From the NCBI GenBank assembly GCA_020740775.1, contig JAHEWK010000014.1, positions 682,001 through 746,000 on the forward strand: 64,000 nt of DNA. The letters are read 5' to 3'. Position numbers and translations under genes: made by a program. The DNA comes from Ilyonectria destructans. Its lineage: Eukaryota > Ascomycota > Sordariomycetes > Hypocreales > Nectriaceae. How positions within the stretch are numbered: the first letter of the stretch is position 1; each line of letters opens with the position of its first letter. This document shows, one piece after another, positions 11,485 to 23,300 of this stretch. The notes beneath the pieces were generated by a model. It had not been told where the DNA came from. It ran no database searches and worked only from the letters and a program-made list of their open reading frames with translations.

Positions 11485-13215
11485 TCATCGAACTCCCCAC
11501 CCGTTCTCCAACAACGCCGTTGCCTCCTCCAGGCTCAATCCCGACGTCTCGGGGTAGATGCGCCAGATCAACCCGTACCCGACGACGCACACCAGCGCAT
11601 ACATCACAAACGTCCACGACGGCGTCAGGGCGTCCATCATCGGCAGGAACGTCAGCCCGACGACAAAGTTGGCGCCCCAGTTGGTCGCCGTCGACACGCC
11701 GCTGCCCAGCGACCGCACCGCCAGCGGGAACAGCTCGCTCTGCATCCACGGCACGTTGCCCATGCCGATCGCGTAGGATGCCACGTACACCATGATGCTC
11801 ACCAGCACCGTGATGCCCGCGAGCTCGTGGCCGGCGTTGGCGGGTGGTTTGTCGTCGCTGACGTCTGAAGACTGGCCCAGCGTGAGGAACGAGAAGCCAT
11901 ATGCCGAGAGCAACAGACCGGCGATCATGAACGGGATCGAGTAGAGCAAGATCCTCCTCCGGCCGATGCGGTCGATCAGGACCAGGGCAGCCAGCGTAAA
12001 CGCAAAGTTGGTGACGGCCACCACCATCGAGGTCAGAGTTGGGTTCTTGAACCCGACAATCGTAAAGATGGTCGCTGAAAAGTACATCAATGAGTTCTAC
12101 AAGCACCAATTAGTAGCTGTTCCGTAGCATCGCCCGTAGGCCAGTCCCAAGGTTCACTTACAAAACCACAAAGCTGCTGGAAGCCCTGGAGGAGGCACGC
12201 GATAGACAACGCCCGGCGGTGCTTCCCCACGCTGATCAAGCTGTGCCATTCGCCCAACCACTTCCACTGGCTGGACGTCTGGTGCTCGCGCAGTCGCTGT
12301 GCCTCGTACTCCTCCCGCACCTCCAGCTCAATTTCCCTGACCACTGCGTCGGCAATGTGCATCGATGCCCCACCGTTCACCTTTTGGATCACGGCCTTGG
12401 CTTCGCCCGGCCGGCCAACCTTGACGAGCCATCGCGGCGTCTCGGGCATGAAGAAGATCAACACGCACTGTATCATAGCCGGCAGCGCACCGAGGCCAAC
12501 CATCCACCTCCACCCTGTCCCCTCCGACCCAAACGTCGAGAACAACCACCCCACGACGTATGCAACGACTTGGCCGCCCGTTACGAACATCGAGTTCGTC
12601 GTCACCAGTCTCCCCCGGTACGAACTGGGCGCCACCTCGGAAATGTACAGCGGGACAACGAAGCTCGCTGCGCCGACGCCCGCACCGATGATGCATCGCC
12701 CAACAACCATGCCGATGACAGTCGAGCTCCATGCTTGTATCAGGGCCCCCGCCGTGAAGAGCACGTCGGCGTAGAGGATGACGCGCTTGCGGCCGAAGCG
12801 GTCGGCGAGGACGGAGGAGAAGGGCGAGATGAACAGGGCGAAGAGGGAGGTCGACGATGTGATGATGGACTTGTCCATCGAGGTCAGTTCGCGGTTCGAG
12901 AGGGAGGTGCCGATGGAGACGAGCATGGCGGAAACGACGCCCGTATCATCTAGAGCGAGTCCGTCGTCAGCAATCACCGAACAGCGAAGGCAATGGCACC
13001 GAGCCGCGCATGGGGCAAAAGGCAAGCCTACATCCAAACAAGAGGCCGCTTATACCGGCAGCAAAGGTCAAGGCGAGGACGAAGGTGCTGGGGCCGGAAT
13101 CCGCAGCCTTGTCGGCATCTGCGACGAACTGGGCCTCATCGACGTCATATTCGAGCTCTTCTTCCTCCTCGTCGCGATGCGCGCCCGAAATCAGTGGCGC
13201 CTGGGAATTGTCCAT
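11485..13215 (-). CDS. MFS myo-inositol-type transporter (ITR-like)
   Basis: Three exons are inferred: 13215-13032, 12949-12162 and 12096-11485. The introns are 82 bp (GTAGGC...CTCTAG) and 65 bp (GTAAGT...TTGTAG). The product is 527 residues. After an acidic N-terminus come FAAGISGLLFGYDTGVVSAM across the first junction, DRFGRKRVIL, SEVAPSSYRGRLV, PETPRWLVK, QQLCGFNSLMYFSATIF across the second junction, DRIGRRRILL and PETSGLSLEEA. The QLCGFNSLMYFSATIF block with the following GF-NPTLTS is characteristic of the Itr1/Itr2/Fst1 inositol-transporter branch of sugar porters. It should be a plasma-membrane proton symporter for myo-inositol or a related polyol. Substrate assignment is by family resemblance only. 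Confidence 0.88.
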
Positions 13216-13557
13216 GATGGCATGTCACGACAACGTCAAGCAGCCGTTTAACTTTTTTGTCGCTATCCCTGAGTGCCCATGAAGCGGGCTTCCGTCGTTC
13301 ATATAGGGGACGAGCGATGCCGCGTTGACGTTGAGACAGTGGATCAGCAGCCACCAACCCCTGGTCACGGGGGGGGCTCGGGATTGTGCCGATGAGTTGT
13401 TAAGAGGTAACTTTCATTTCATATGTGAATACTAATGATTATATGTACCATCTTAACACTAGCCGGAATCCTTAGTACATCTCCTCCTTTCCCAGATCAT
13501 CATCATATTCGCGTCCAGAACAATTATTCATACATGCTGCACCCCAATTATAGGTAC
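13216..13557. other. Spacer between FAD monooxygenase and inositol-type transporter
   Basis: This 342-bp gap lies between two co-directional minus-strand genes. It should hold the transporter promoter and the monooxygenase 3' UTR. A run of seven or more G occurs near 13371. I see no other feature. Confidence 0.45.
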
Positions 13558-14859
13558 TCAGCTCAAAAGTCCCCGGAAGAAGTAGTACCCATACACAGTC
13601 GCCGTTCCCAGTGGGTGCAGCACCCACGGCGTCCTATGTCTAACATGCCGGCTCATCGACTTGGCCATGACGGACTTGGGCGCTCCGGGTGTAAACATCC
13701 AGTCCTGGAGGAGCCCGTATGCCAGTGCCTGGACTTTGGTGACGCGGGTTTGCATGGTCTTTTCAAATTCAACAATCTCCTTGTCCAACTCATCATTGGT
13801 CTTAGACCCAGCCTCGTTGATTGTCCTTGCCAGAAGCATGGCGTCCTCGAGAGCCTGGTTCACTCCCTCACCCGCATACGGCGTCATGAGATGTGCCGCG
13901 TCGCCGATCAAAGTAAAGCCCGGTTTATGCGTCCACTTGGCCCCAACCGGCAGCATGTACAGCGATCGAGGGCTGCATCTGCCTTTCGCCTGCTTCAAGG
14001 CCTCCCGTAGGGTTGGGTTCCAGTCCGCATAGGTGCTGCCCAAAAGCGTTGCGATGGTCTCCTGTTGGTCGTACGCATTGTAGCCGCACTTTTCCGGTTT
14101 CATCCAGTCCTCTTCCTCGCAAACGAAGCTGGCGTACATACTCAAGCTTCCGTCGCCCATCTGCTGTATAGACAGGCGCACGCCCTCAGTGCTGGCGAAA
14201 ACGCTACCCCGGTTAACCAACTTGTAAACGTCAGGAGCAGCCTTCTCGGCATCAGGGATCTCGAGTTCGTGCATGGCGATGCGGGTGTACACGGGCATGA
14301 TCTCTGGTGCTAGCTCTTTGCGGACCTTGCTCCATGCTCCATCAGCGCCTACGATGAGGTCGAAGCCATCGACGGTAGTGTGCTCAAATACAAGCTTGCG
14401 CCCGTCGATGCTCTTGAGGTGGTGGCCCCATTTGATCATTCCCTCCGGGAGTGAAAGGGAAAGAATCTCACGGAGCTTGGAGCGGTCGACTTCAGGGCGC
14501 TCCTCGACATTGGTAGCAAGTTTGTTATCGGCGTTGCGCACGAGGTGGTACCCCAGGTTCTTGTCGAGAATGGCCATATACTGCCCATCATACCGAGCAT
14601 ACTTGAGGAATTCCTCAAAGAGGCCAGCTTCCTTCAGAGCCGCGAGACCGGTAGCGGTATGCAGGTCCAGTGTTCCACCTTGCGAGCGGAAGTCCGGTGA
14701 GGCCTCTCCTTCGAAGACGGTGACGTCGGTGCCGCCGAGGTGAAGCAGCCTGGCGAGCATGCAACCTGTGAATGTCAGCACAGGGGTTTGTAGGATTGGT
14801 GAAAGAATGGACATACCAGAGGGGCCAGCACCGATGACTGCAACTTTGTGGTTGCCCAT
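13558..14859 (-). CDS. FAD-dependent aromatic-hydroxylase-type monooxygenase (TetX-like)
   Basis: Exon 1 is 14859-14817 and exon 2 is 14765-13558, giving 416 residues. The start is the ATG of MGNHKVAVIGAGPSG; the frame stays open further upstream but with no ATG. The class-A flavin monooxygenase signatures are all visible: the Rossmann GxGxxG (GAGPSG), the DG motif in DLIVGADGAWSKVR and the FAD-ribityl GD motif in FTLIGDAAHLMTPYAGEGVN. These enzymes use NADPH and O2 to hydroxylate or epoxidise a small aromatic or polyketide-like substrate. A 51-bp intron (14816-14766, GTATGT...CACAG) splits the glycine-rich loop; its length is a multiple of three and it has no stop. No biosynthetic gene cluster surrounds it, so a catabolic or detoxifying role is as likely as secondary metabolism. 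Confidence 0.9.
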   Translation of the reverse strand: MGNHKVAVIGAGPSGMSILSPILQTPVLTFTGCMLARLLHLGGTDVTVFEGEASPDFRSQGGTLDLHTATGLAALKEAGLFEEFLKYARYDGQYMAILDKNLGYHLVRNADNKLATNVEERPEVDRSKLREILSLSLPEGMIKWGHHLKSIDGRKLVFEHTTVDGFDLIVGADGAWSKVRKELAPEIMPVYTRIAMHELEIPDAEKAAPDVYKLVNRGSVFASTEGVRLSIQQMGDGSLSMYASFVCEEEDWMKPEKCGYNAYDQQETIATLLGSTYADWNPTLREALKQAKGRCSPRSLYMLPVGAKWTHKPGFTLIGDAAHLMTPYAGEGVNQALEDAMLLARTINEAGSKTNDELDKEIVEFEKTMQTRVTKVQALAYGLLQDWMFTPGAPKSVMAKSMSRHVRHRTPWVLHPLGTATVYGYYFFRGLLS

Positions 14860-16728
14860 TGCAAATTCGTTGATGGAATGGATAGAGGAGGTGATGGAAT
14901 AACAGCCGGGACTGGATGTTTGTTGCGTTCTTGCTGCGTGTGGAGTCTGCTCGGAAGATGATGACTTCCCAATCGCAGCAGTCTTATTCCGGCGGGAGAA
15001 TCGTTTGACTCTTATATTCCTTTGACTGGTAAGGCTACCGCCTAATGAGACAACCTTATTTGCTCCCAAAGCTGCAAACCGCCCGCGTGGCTAGATCCCG
15101 TCGGTTGGGTCGGCACAGCCCTATTGCGTAAGTGCATACGAAATACGCAGTCCCAGCTGTATTCGGTTGATACGCGCGGCTGGGTTTAGTCTGCCTTGCG
15201 ATCCTGTGTAAGTGGGATTACGTCTGGGTCAAACTTGGAAAGTTCCCATTGTCGTTGATGGTGATACGCTGCGCTGGACTCTTGGTGCGTATGGCTGGCT
15301 TGGCGGTAATATCCTGTACGGTATGCTTGTACAAATTCATTGTTGCAAAAGGGTAGAGGCGCAACGCCATGGCGTACCACGTATGAGCGACGGCCGCAGG
15401 CGCTTGAAGCGACATGCTAATGCACTGCATTCGCACACGCACTCACTGGCATTGGCTGAATGAGAGTCTTTGCCGCTTTCAGAGAATGGCTGTCATGTGT
15501 GTAGGGTAGGGCCAATGGTGGCTGCGGGATAACTAGCGGTGGGTTGTGTCTGGGGGTTGTGTCTGGGGGATGGCAGGAAACACCGAGCCCGGTCAAGTGA
15601 GATGCAGCGCAGAGGCGCAACGTCAGCTGCAACACTCAGATTTTAGTGCATGGCGCGGATGAGCACGGCGGGTCATGGGTATACAGGGAGGTATTAAGGG
15701 TACAGCGATACCCTGGCCGGAATACTCTGTAACCAGATGTTTGTTGCCCGGAACAAACCCCTCGACTCGGTTGTCATGCCAGCTTGGAAACAACTGAAGG
15801 TAAAACCGTGGTTCCCTCGCCGACACCGAAACAGGCTGGATCCATGTCGATATTTTTAGTGTGTTGCACTGGAGGTACTGTAGGTACCCGAACATGGGCC
15901 TAGTAGGCGGCCACCCAGTGACGACAGTGGACAGTTTAAGGGAGTGGCTGGATGGGAACATGCAGCAGCAAATAATTCGTGGTTGGAGATGGCTTCGCGC
16001 ACCCACGTCGTTGAGTCTTGATTCAGTGAGCCAACCAAAAGCCAGGCAAACCGCAATCAATACAAGGGCAAGAAAATAAAGAAACTAGAGCATCGTCTGC
16101 ATCCCCTGTCTGTGGTCCTATCCGTCCAGCTTTTCCCACGAGAACCGCGCAACACACGCCATAGTGGCACGTGCGGATGCAGGGGTTCACGGGAGTGCCC
16201 AGTAATAGCCTGTAGGCACCTGGTACAGTGCCAGCCCAGCGCCGTCCAGCGCACACCCACTGTACTGCAGCGCATCCCTATCTTGGGCCAGCCAACCAGC
16301 GCCAGCCAAGCCGGTCCAGCATCAGCACCACACATCACCACAGACCACCACCGTCGACCATCCACCATAGCCCGACAAGAACACTTTCCCATATCAATAT
16401 CTCCACCATCGCCATCGCCGTCGCTGCCGCCCCGACGACTCTCTCCCTCTGCCGCGCCTACTGCCCCGACTGTCCGTCGCCCGCCGCTCTCATCGCGCCA
16501 GCCAGCTGCTGCTTTTGTCGCTCGTTAGCGATGCTGGTCACCCCGCCACGGCCGCTTCCGAACCCCGATCACTGAGCGCAGACCGCAGCGCTCCTCCGAG
16601 ACAGCTTGCCTCCTTCCGCTCGTCCTTTTCGCAAACCCGCCGCTTCCAGCTCTCCGGCCCACGCCAACATCCACGCCTATCCCGAAGCGCTTCATTCGCA
16701 CGACCAGGAGTGAGCCACAGTTTCCGCC
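14860..16728. other. Divergent promoter region between FAD monooxygenase and BUD6
   Basis: This 1.9-kb spacer contains the promoter of the minus-strand monooxygenase and the promoter plus leader of BUD6. From about 16320 to the BUD6 start the plus strand is strongly C/T-rich, as is usual for leaders of fungal growth genes. A direct tandem repeat lies at 15541-15566. I found no supported gene. Confidence 0.45.
15541..15566 (+). repeat. Direct tandem repeat, two copies of GGGTTGTGTCTGG
   Basis: Two exact 13-bp copies lie end to end in an intergenic region. No function is apparent. Confidence 0.6.
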
Positions 16729-19700
16729 ATGCAGTCGTCCTCGTCACAGCGTTCGTACGCCCACCGTCGGTCGCCGCCCGGCGATCCTGGCCCGCCGCCC
16801 AACGTCCCTATCCGCTCCATTTCTCCTGCTATTGGCATCCAGCCTCGCTCTTCCACAGCATCCTCAAGATCTGGGCAGTCTACAAGCTCCCGCAGAATGA
16901 ACCGTGAAGTGAGTGCCCTCGCTGGACATCTTCTGAGCTGTCGTTGGTCTTTCTCGACTTCCGCGCCCTTGCGAACCTGCCCCCTCGCATATCCCCTCGC
17001 TTGTCTCCCAACTGAATCAAATGCTCACCACCTGTCCTTCTCCGCAGGGCTCCGGCAGCGGCTCCAACATGCCTCTGTCCCAGATCGAAAAGAGCGTTAC
17101 CCACCTCCTCGTTGCGACAAAACAGCTCCTCGAAACACTGACGCAATGGTCCCGAGGCCAGGCCACCGATGCCCAAGTCTCCGACGTCTATGTGCGGCTA
17201 GGCTACGAGTTCAATATGGCGTGCCGAGCCTTTACCGCCATCAACGTCGACACTTCCGACCTGGGTAATGTTCCTGACCTCTTGCGACACATCCTCGAGG
17301 CCACCCTGAGCCAAGAGGCGAGCTCTGAGAGCTTGGAGAAGTACTTGCCCAGGATACGAGACATTATAATCAACCTGCTGCATGGCCTCAAGCGCAAACA
17401 ACAGAGGCTTCGCCAGAAGCAAGCCCGAGACCGCGACGGCAACGCCGCCCCCGACAGGACCACCAGCGTCAGCACCGTGGGCAGCGGCAACAGTGGATTG
17501 ACGAACATGTTAGAGGAGGGTTTGGAGAATGGGTTCCAGGCCGAGCCGCAACCGGTTGAACCTGCACCCCAACCTTCACCGGGAATAAACCAGTCTCCCA
17601 GCCGACGATTCCAGCGTGATAGGTCTAGAGCATCTGTCAATTCGGAGCAATCGTCGCTGTCCAGCAACACGATGCAGAGTATGCCCGTCGTCCCGCCGTA
17701 TCCCGAAGCCGACACGACGATGCCCTCTGTACCATCCGCAGAGCTGAATATCGATTCATTCCCTCCACCGCCGCCACCGCCGCCGGATAACACGTCGAGC
17801 GCCCTGGCAGCCCTGCAGAAGGGTGGTGACCTGGAGCGACGAGCGTCCCGAAGATACTCACAGTATCAAATATCCAAGCACCTCGGAGGCGCGAATGGTG
17901 TGCCCATCCTTCCACCGCAGACTACACCGGTACCGAACAGGGGCAGGAGGGAAGCAAGGGAATCGCTGCGCGCTGTGCAGGTCCGGGAAACGCTACGGCA
18001 CAATCGCAATACGTCAAACCAGTCGCTGCGATCTGCTGCGGTCGAAGCCTCCCCAGTCAGGATACCAAGCAGCGTGTCCGAAGAGCCCGCAGTTGCCGAG
18101 CTGCCTACGACGGCAGATAGCCCCGTCGCCCGGACCCCGGATGACAAGTATGCCGCCAGTGCGACACTCAATGGCCCGCCCACTGATCCCATCTTCATGA
18201 GCGACGACCACCCGAAGGAGGACGAAGCCAAGCTTGCGCAAGCTAAGCTTAACCCGGATAATCCACCAACACCTCCACCGAAGCCCAACGACTCTTCGTA
18301 CTTCCAAGACTCTCCACCGCCGACCCCCACTAAGGATCTCACCTTGTTCCTCCAGTACAAGTCCAAGGTGAAGAAATTCGTTCTGCCGGAGGGGCGGGAT
18401 GAGCTTTCCATTGGACGACTACAGCTGGCATTCATCGAGAAGTTCTCCTGGAACACTCAGCAAAACGGCGCTGACCTGCCAGAAATCTACATCCAGGATC
18501 CCGTTTCTGGCGTGCGCCACGAATTGGAGGACCTGACTGACATCAAGGACCGGACTGTGTTGGTCCTTAATGTGGAGGCTCTGGATGAAGTGAAGCGACA
18601 TATTGATGACGGCATCGCCTCTCTGACACAGATCGTACGTGACGTCAAGCAGACTGTGGACGATCATGGCGCTGCCATCCAGCGGGTTTCAGACCGCCAG
18701 CAAGAGTCTGCCAACGAGATGGCCCGAATTACGCTGGCGCCCGTAGTAGCCCCCACAGCTGACGGTCCCAAGGCCCTCGCTGCCACTGGCCGGAAGCTCG
18801 ACGCTGGCCACATCGGGGAGCTTCAAAGTCTTCGCCGCGATCTTGCCGTCATCCGACAGACGTACTCCAAGTTCCAGGCCGAGATCCAAGACTCAATGTC
18901 AACAATCCGCAATAAAGCTGCCAACGTTAAGATTGCTACTTCCAAGGCGGCGATTCCCGACACTGATGCAGATGGTGGCTACTCCTATGTCACTAACGGA
19001 CGGAAGCAGCTTAACTCCGACTCCGACAGACTGGTTGGCAAGGTGGATGACCTCCAAGATCTTATTGAAGACCTGCGCAAGGATGTTGTGCACCGCGGTG
19101 TACGACCTTTGCCCCGACAGCTGGAGTCGGTGGCCAAGGATGTCACCATGTTGACCTTGGAGCTGAAGAGAATGGAGGATTACATGGGCCAGGAGAAGCC
19201 CATCTGGACCAAGATCTGGGAGAAGGAGCTCGAGGATGTCTGCCAAGGTCGCGACGAGGTTCGTCTTATGGAGGACCTTTTGGTGGATCTGCGAGACGAT
19301 CTTGAGAAGGCCTCAGAGACATTCACCCTCGTTGAGCAGGCCACCAAGGAGCAGATGAAGGACAATGGCACCGGCGCCAGTGCAGGCAACGCCCGCCAGT
19401 TCTCCAAGGGCCTCAATAGTCTCGGAAACAGCTCCGACCCGACCGCCGCCAAGGAGGGTGTGCTCGGCGAGGTCCGCGCCCTACAACCAAACCATGAAGA
19501 CCGCCTCGAGGCCATTGAGCGCGCTGAGAAGTTGCGCCAGAAGGACCTTGAGAGTCGTGCTGGCAACCCCATCTTCCGCGAGATGGTCAACGTGGTCACC
19601 GAGGGCAAGCTCAAGAAGTCGGGTGGCTTCGAGGAGGTTGAGCGCGCCCGCAAGGCCAAGGACGACCGCATCCGCCGCGAGGTCTGGGAGCGCCAGAACG

Positions 19701-19825
19701 GCATCATCCCGGATGAGCCCATCGGGGAGGACGGAGCCGAGCCCGAAGCCGAGGGCGAACCCGGCAGCCCACCTCCGGTTGCGTCGGACGGAGAGGCCGG
19801 CCCGGAGCCGACCAACGGCGCATAG
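16729..19825 (+). CDS. BUD6: Actin-interacting protein Bud6/Aip3 (polarity, formin cofactor)
   Basis: Exon 1 (16729-16908) is joined by a 139-bp intron (GTGAGT...CCGCAG) to exon 2 (17048-19825), giving 985 residues. After a Ser/Pro-rich N-terminus, SQIEKSVTHLLVATKQLLE and the following helix match the conserved N-terminal segment of fungal Bud6 proteins. The middle is disordered, with a run of prolines (FPPPPPPPPDN) that could bind profilin or SH3 domains. The C-terminal half, from about DLTLFLQYKSKVKKFVLPEG onward, is the coiled-coil AIP3 domain that binds actin and the formin Bni1/SepA. The protein promotes actin-cable assembly at the polarisome of hyphal tips and at septa. It converges with ELP1. 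Length is within the range of filamentous-fungal Bud6. Confidence 0.93.
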
Positions 19826-20319
19826 TTTCCTTTGTCCTTTTTCCCGCATTGGGCTTCAATCATCCCCTCTTTATACTCCCGCCTTACACTTGGGAGGTCT
19901 TACTTGGGAGGAAACGCACATACGAAATTGTTTGGATCATGGCAAACACATGTTTTGACGGCTCTCGGATCGGGATATATGGCCTTCGCGCCCAACCTTA
20001 CTTACTTTTTAGTTAGTTTAGTGCTGTAGTCTTTAGTCGGGGCTTTTGTTTTTCTCTTCATAGCGGAGGCGAACATGGGGTTTTTCTCTTTATTCTTTCA
20101 GCCTGCTGTCGTGGATCACTCTGAATGGGACATGTGCTCTTGAACGCGTTAATGTTGATATCAAAGCTTTTTAGAGTCGTCTTCAGATTCGTCTTCTTCA
20201 TGCGATGCGTAGCCGTGTCGTGAACCTTTCCCTTCCCCCTATTCCCCTGTCTATTTTTGAGTTGCTAGCCTGTGAATGTCCAAAGCTAGCTCGAATGCCC
20301 CGTCTATATCCCCCCTTTT
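19826..20319. other. Convergent 3' region of BUD6 and ELP1
   Basis: This spacer between two convergent housekeeping genes is T-rich on the plus strand and should contain both 3' UTRs and poly(A) signals. I see no gene. Confidence 0.5.
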
Positions 20320-23300
20320 TTATGATCCCAACAGCGTCAGCTTCTTCAGGTTCGTCACCGGCGGCGGCTCCAGCTTCTTGGCCTGACCCAGCACAAACTC
20401 CTGCAGGACAGCTTCGCCACCCCTTGCCTTCCACGAAGGCTCGGCGTCCGGCTGTGGTTGCTCCTCGGTGTTCTCCTCGACGGGCGCGAAGACTTCGGAG
20501 ACGATGCGCGCGCACGTCTCCGAGACGTCGGCCATGAGGGCCTCGGCGGCGCGGGCGCGCTCGGGCATGCTGCGGCGCACGAGGGCGAAGACGAGGCGCT
20601 CGACGTCGGGCGTGGTGGCGTTGACACGCTCGACGAGGCGGCGCACGCTGTTGACGAGGTACTCCTCCTCGTAGACGGTGCCCTTGCGGCCGCGCGCGCG
20701 CTTCTTCTCCTCGCGGCGGCGGTTCTTGCTCGTCGCGCGGCTGACGCCCGTGCCGGCGGTGCCCACGCTGCCGGCCTTGCCGGTGTAGCGCGTGAAGAGC
20801 GACGCGCTGGTGCTGACGCGCGATGAGGCCACGGAGACGTCGTCGGGGATGTCCATGCCGCCGCCGCGCTCGCCCTCGTAGAAGGCGAGCGGGTCCTCGG
20901 CGGCCTTGCGGCGGAGCTCGGCGATGCGCGGCACCTGCGCGTTGAGCTGGGCCTTGCAGTCGGCGAGGAACTCGGTGGTGCTGCCGAGAGCTTCCGCGAG
21001 GCCGGGGTCGACGGCAGCGGTGAGGAGGTCTGGGCGGGAGCGCTGGAGGACGATGCGGATGGCCTCGGCGAAGTGGTATCCCTTGCAGAGGCACCTGACG
21101 GCGGTCTCGATGGCATTGAGGGTTTCGAGGTGGATGGTGGCGGCGGAAGAGTAATCCTTGGCTTCCCAGAGCGCATCGGCGAGAGCAGTGGCGAGCTCGG
21201 CCATGACGTCGGCAGAGAGCGGAGGATCTTGCTGCTGTGCCGTGTAGAGACACTCCTGCCAGCACGTGGCGCCGGCAGTGCGGTAGCAGCTCGTTGCTTT
21301 GGCGTAGTTCTGGAGCGACTCGTACGCGAGACCGGCCTCGCGGTACGCAGACGTGGCCTCGAGGTGTTCTGCGTACGCGCCGGTGAGAATGCGGAGGCGC
21401 GGCTGGTCGTAGCGGTAGAGGCGGAGGGCGTCGTGGTAGAGGGAGTGTCGGGTGGTGTAAGCGACGAGCTCATCGAAAACGTCGAGGGTCTGGAGATGGC
21501 CCAGGGCCTTTTCGCGCCGGGCGAGGTGGTCGTCGATCTCGAACTTGCGGCGCAGCTCGGAGAGCTTGTGCAGGTTCTGCATGAAGGGGAGGTACTCGCG
21601 GGGATCGCGCTGGGACTGCTGGGCAACGAGGAGGGCCAGTTCGAGGTTGTAGAGGCCAAGGGCGTTCTCGTACAGGCGGTTGACGTCGACCAGGAAGCAG
21701 ATGTGCTCGACGGCCTTCTCGGCGAGCTTCTCGTCCTCCCGCATCAGGTTCGCCACGAGCGTCAGGCCGTCGTCCAGAGCCGGAGGCGACTTGCAAACGT
21801 GTGCGGTGATGATGTTCTGGAGGTTAGTGTCCTTGCGGCTCTGGAGGCCCTTGAGGAGGGCATCGCAGATGGCGTTGACCTTGGCGGCGGAGGACTTGGG
21901 GGCTGGGGCCGAATCCGTGGCTGCTAGGAGAGTAGAGGGTTGCACCTTGGAGCGCTTGGTATCTTGGTACATGGTCTCGGCGACGTTTTCCGGTCTGTGG
22001 AAGTTAGCCCCTATTCTTGGCGCAAGATGGGGAGTCTTACTTTAGAGAAGAGAGGAATAGGTCAATGTAGGTCACATCCGGAATCTGATCCAAAAACAGC
22101 CCAACGCTGGCCAGGAATTGGTCGGGCTGGTGATCGTAGAGAATGTTCATATCGACACGCTGGGACCGGCAGTATGAAAACGCTCGTGCATAGTTCTTCT
22201 CGTCAACGAGGTCTCTGATACCCGCCAAAACCATGGCTCTGGGGAAGATGGTCTCGAGATTGCCTCGGGGCATCTGGAACACCAAGCTCATGTTTGTCGG
22301 GACGGCAGTGACAAGGCGAGAGCCTCGCTCGACGCTACGGCATCGCTCGTCCTTTTCGGGGTCATCGGCCGGGACTTCGAGTTCTAGTGAGTGTCAGTTG
22401 TGTACAGGTGGGAATCATGGAGGATAATCACCTTCGACATCGGCTGATAGATGCACAAACTTGACCAGGTGATTGTTGGTAGTGAAGACAAGATGGGTGG
22501 GTGTGACGATGAAAGACGTGCAGTTCTTGGCGAGGAGTCGTGAGTTGGCGTACATGTGGCCATTCCTTGACAAACCAAATGCGACGAGTTCGTCATCAAC
22601 CTTGGTAATCTCAAACCAAGGGAGTTGGGTCTGGAACTGGATGTGGATGATATCATTCTCGGATTGTCCGATCCGATAGAGCTTCCCTGAACTATCCTGG
22701 CCATAGGCCTCCAGGGTCGAGTCATCCTGGTAGGTTGATGTTGCTCCTAACGGTTGATAGGTATTGACGACGGTTAAATGTTCATCATCAATGCTCTCAG
22801 CTGGGGCGGACAGCTCAAGAGAGTCCTTGTCTTGGTAGTTGAAGCAGTGGAACTTATTGTTAGAGGTATAAGTTATCTTTAGCGGAATGCGGTACGCAGG
22901 AACGTCTGTAGGCTCAGAAGGGATATGGCGCGAAAGCTGCGGCTTGATTGACCTGCCGTTCTTCATCGGCCACTCATACACATCAACACCGTTGCGATGA
23001 AGAACCGCAAAAATAGTGTTCTGATAGCCGAAAGCCACGTCGACTACCGCAGAGGCAGCGGTAATCTCAAACAATGACATGGGTGGCGGCACGTTCGCCG
23101 TTCGGAAGGGAGTTAGCTTAACTGAATCTCCATCAATAACCGCAACAGCACCGTTGTCGAAAGGCGGGCGGCATGACCCTCGGGCCGTGTAGAAGATGTG
23201 CTCGGCGACGAGTACGCCGCTGGACGACGCAGCAGCGAAGCGCAGAGCCTTTTCGGGGTGCCATGACAGACACGAAGAGTCAGGGTCAGTGGGAATCTCC

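Noticed and set aside
14860..15069. N-terminal extension of the FAD monooxygenase to 15069
   Set aside because: The frame is open but the upstream start would be TTG, and the extra residues are low-complexity; MGNHKVAVIGAG is the normal start of such enzymes.
16729..17268. 179-codon frame reading through the BUD6 first intron
   Set aside because: Only the first 60 codons are coding; the rest runs through a GTGAGT...CCGCAG intron and then in the wrong frame.
21073..21927. 284-codon plus-strand frame opposite the last ELP1 exon
   Set aside because: It is antisense to a strongly conserved coding exon and arises from its high GC content.
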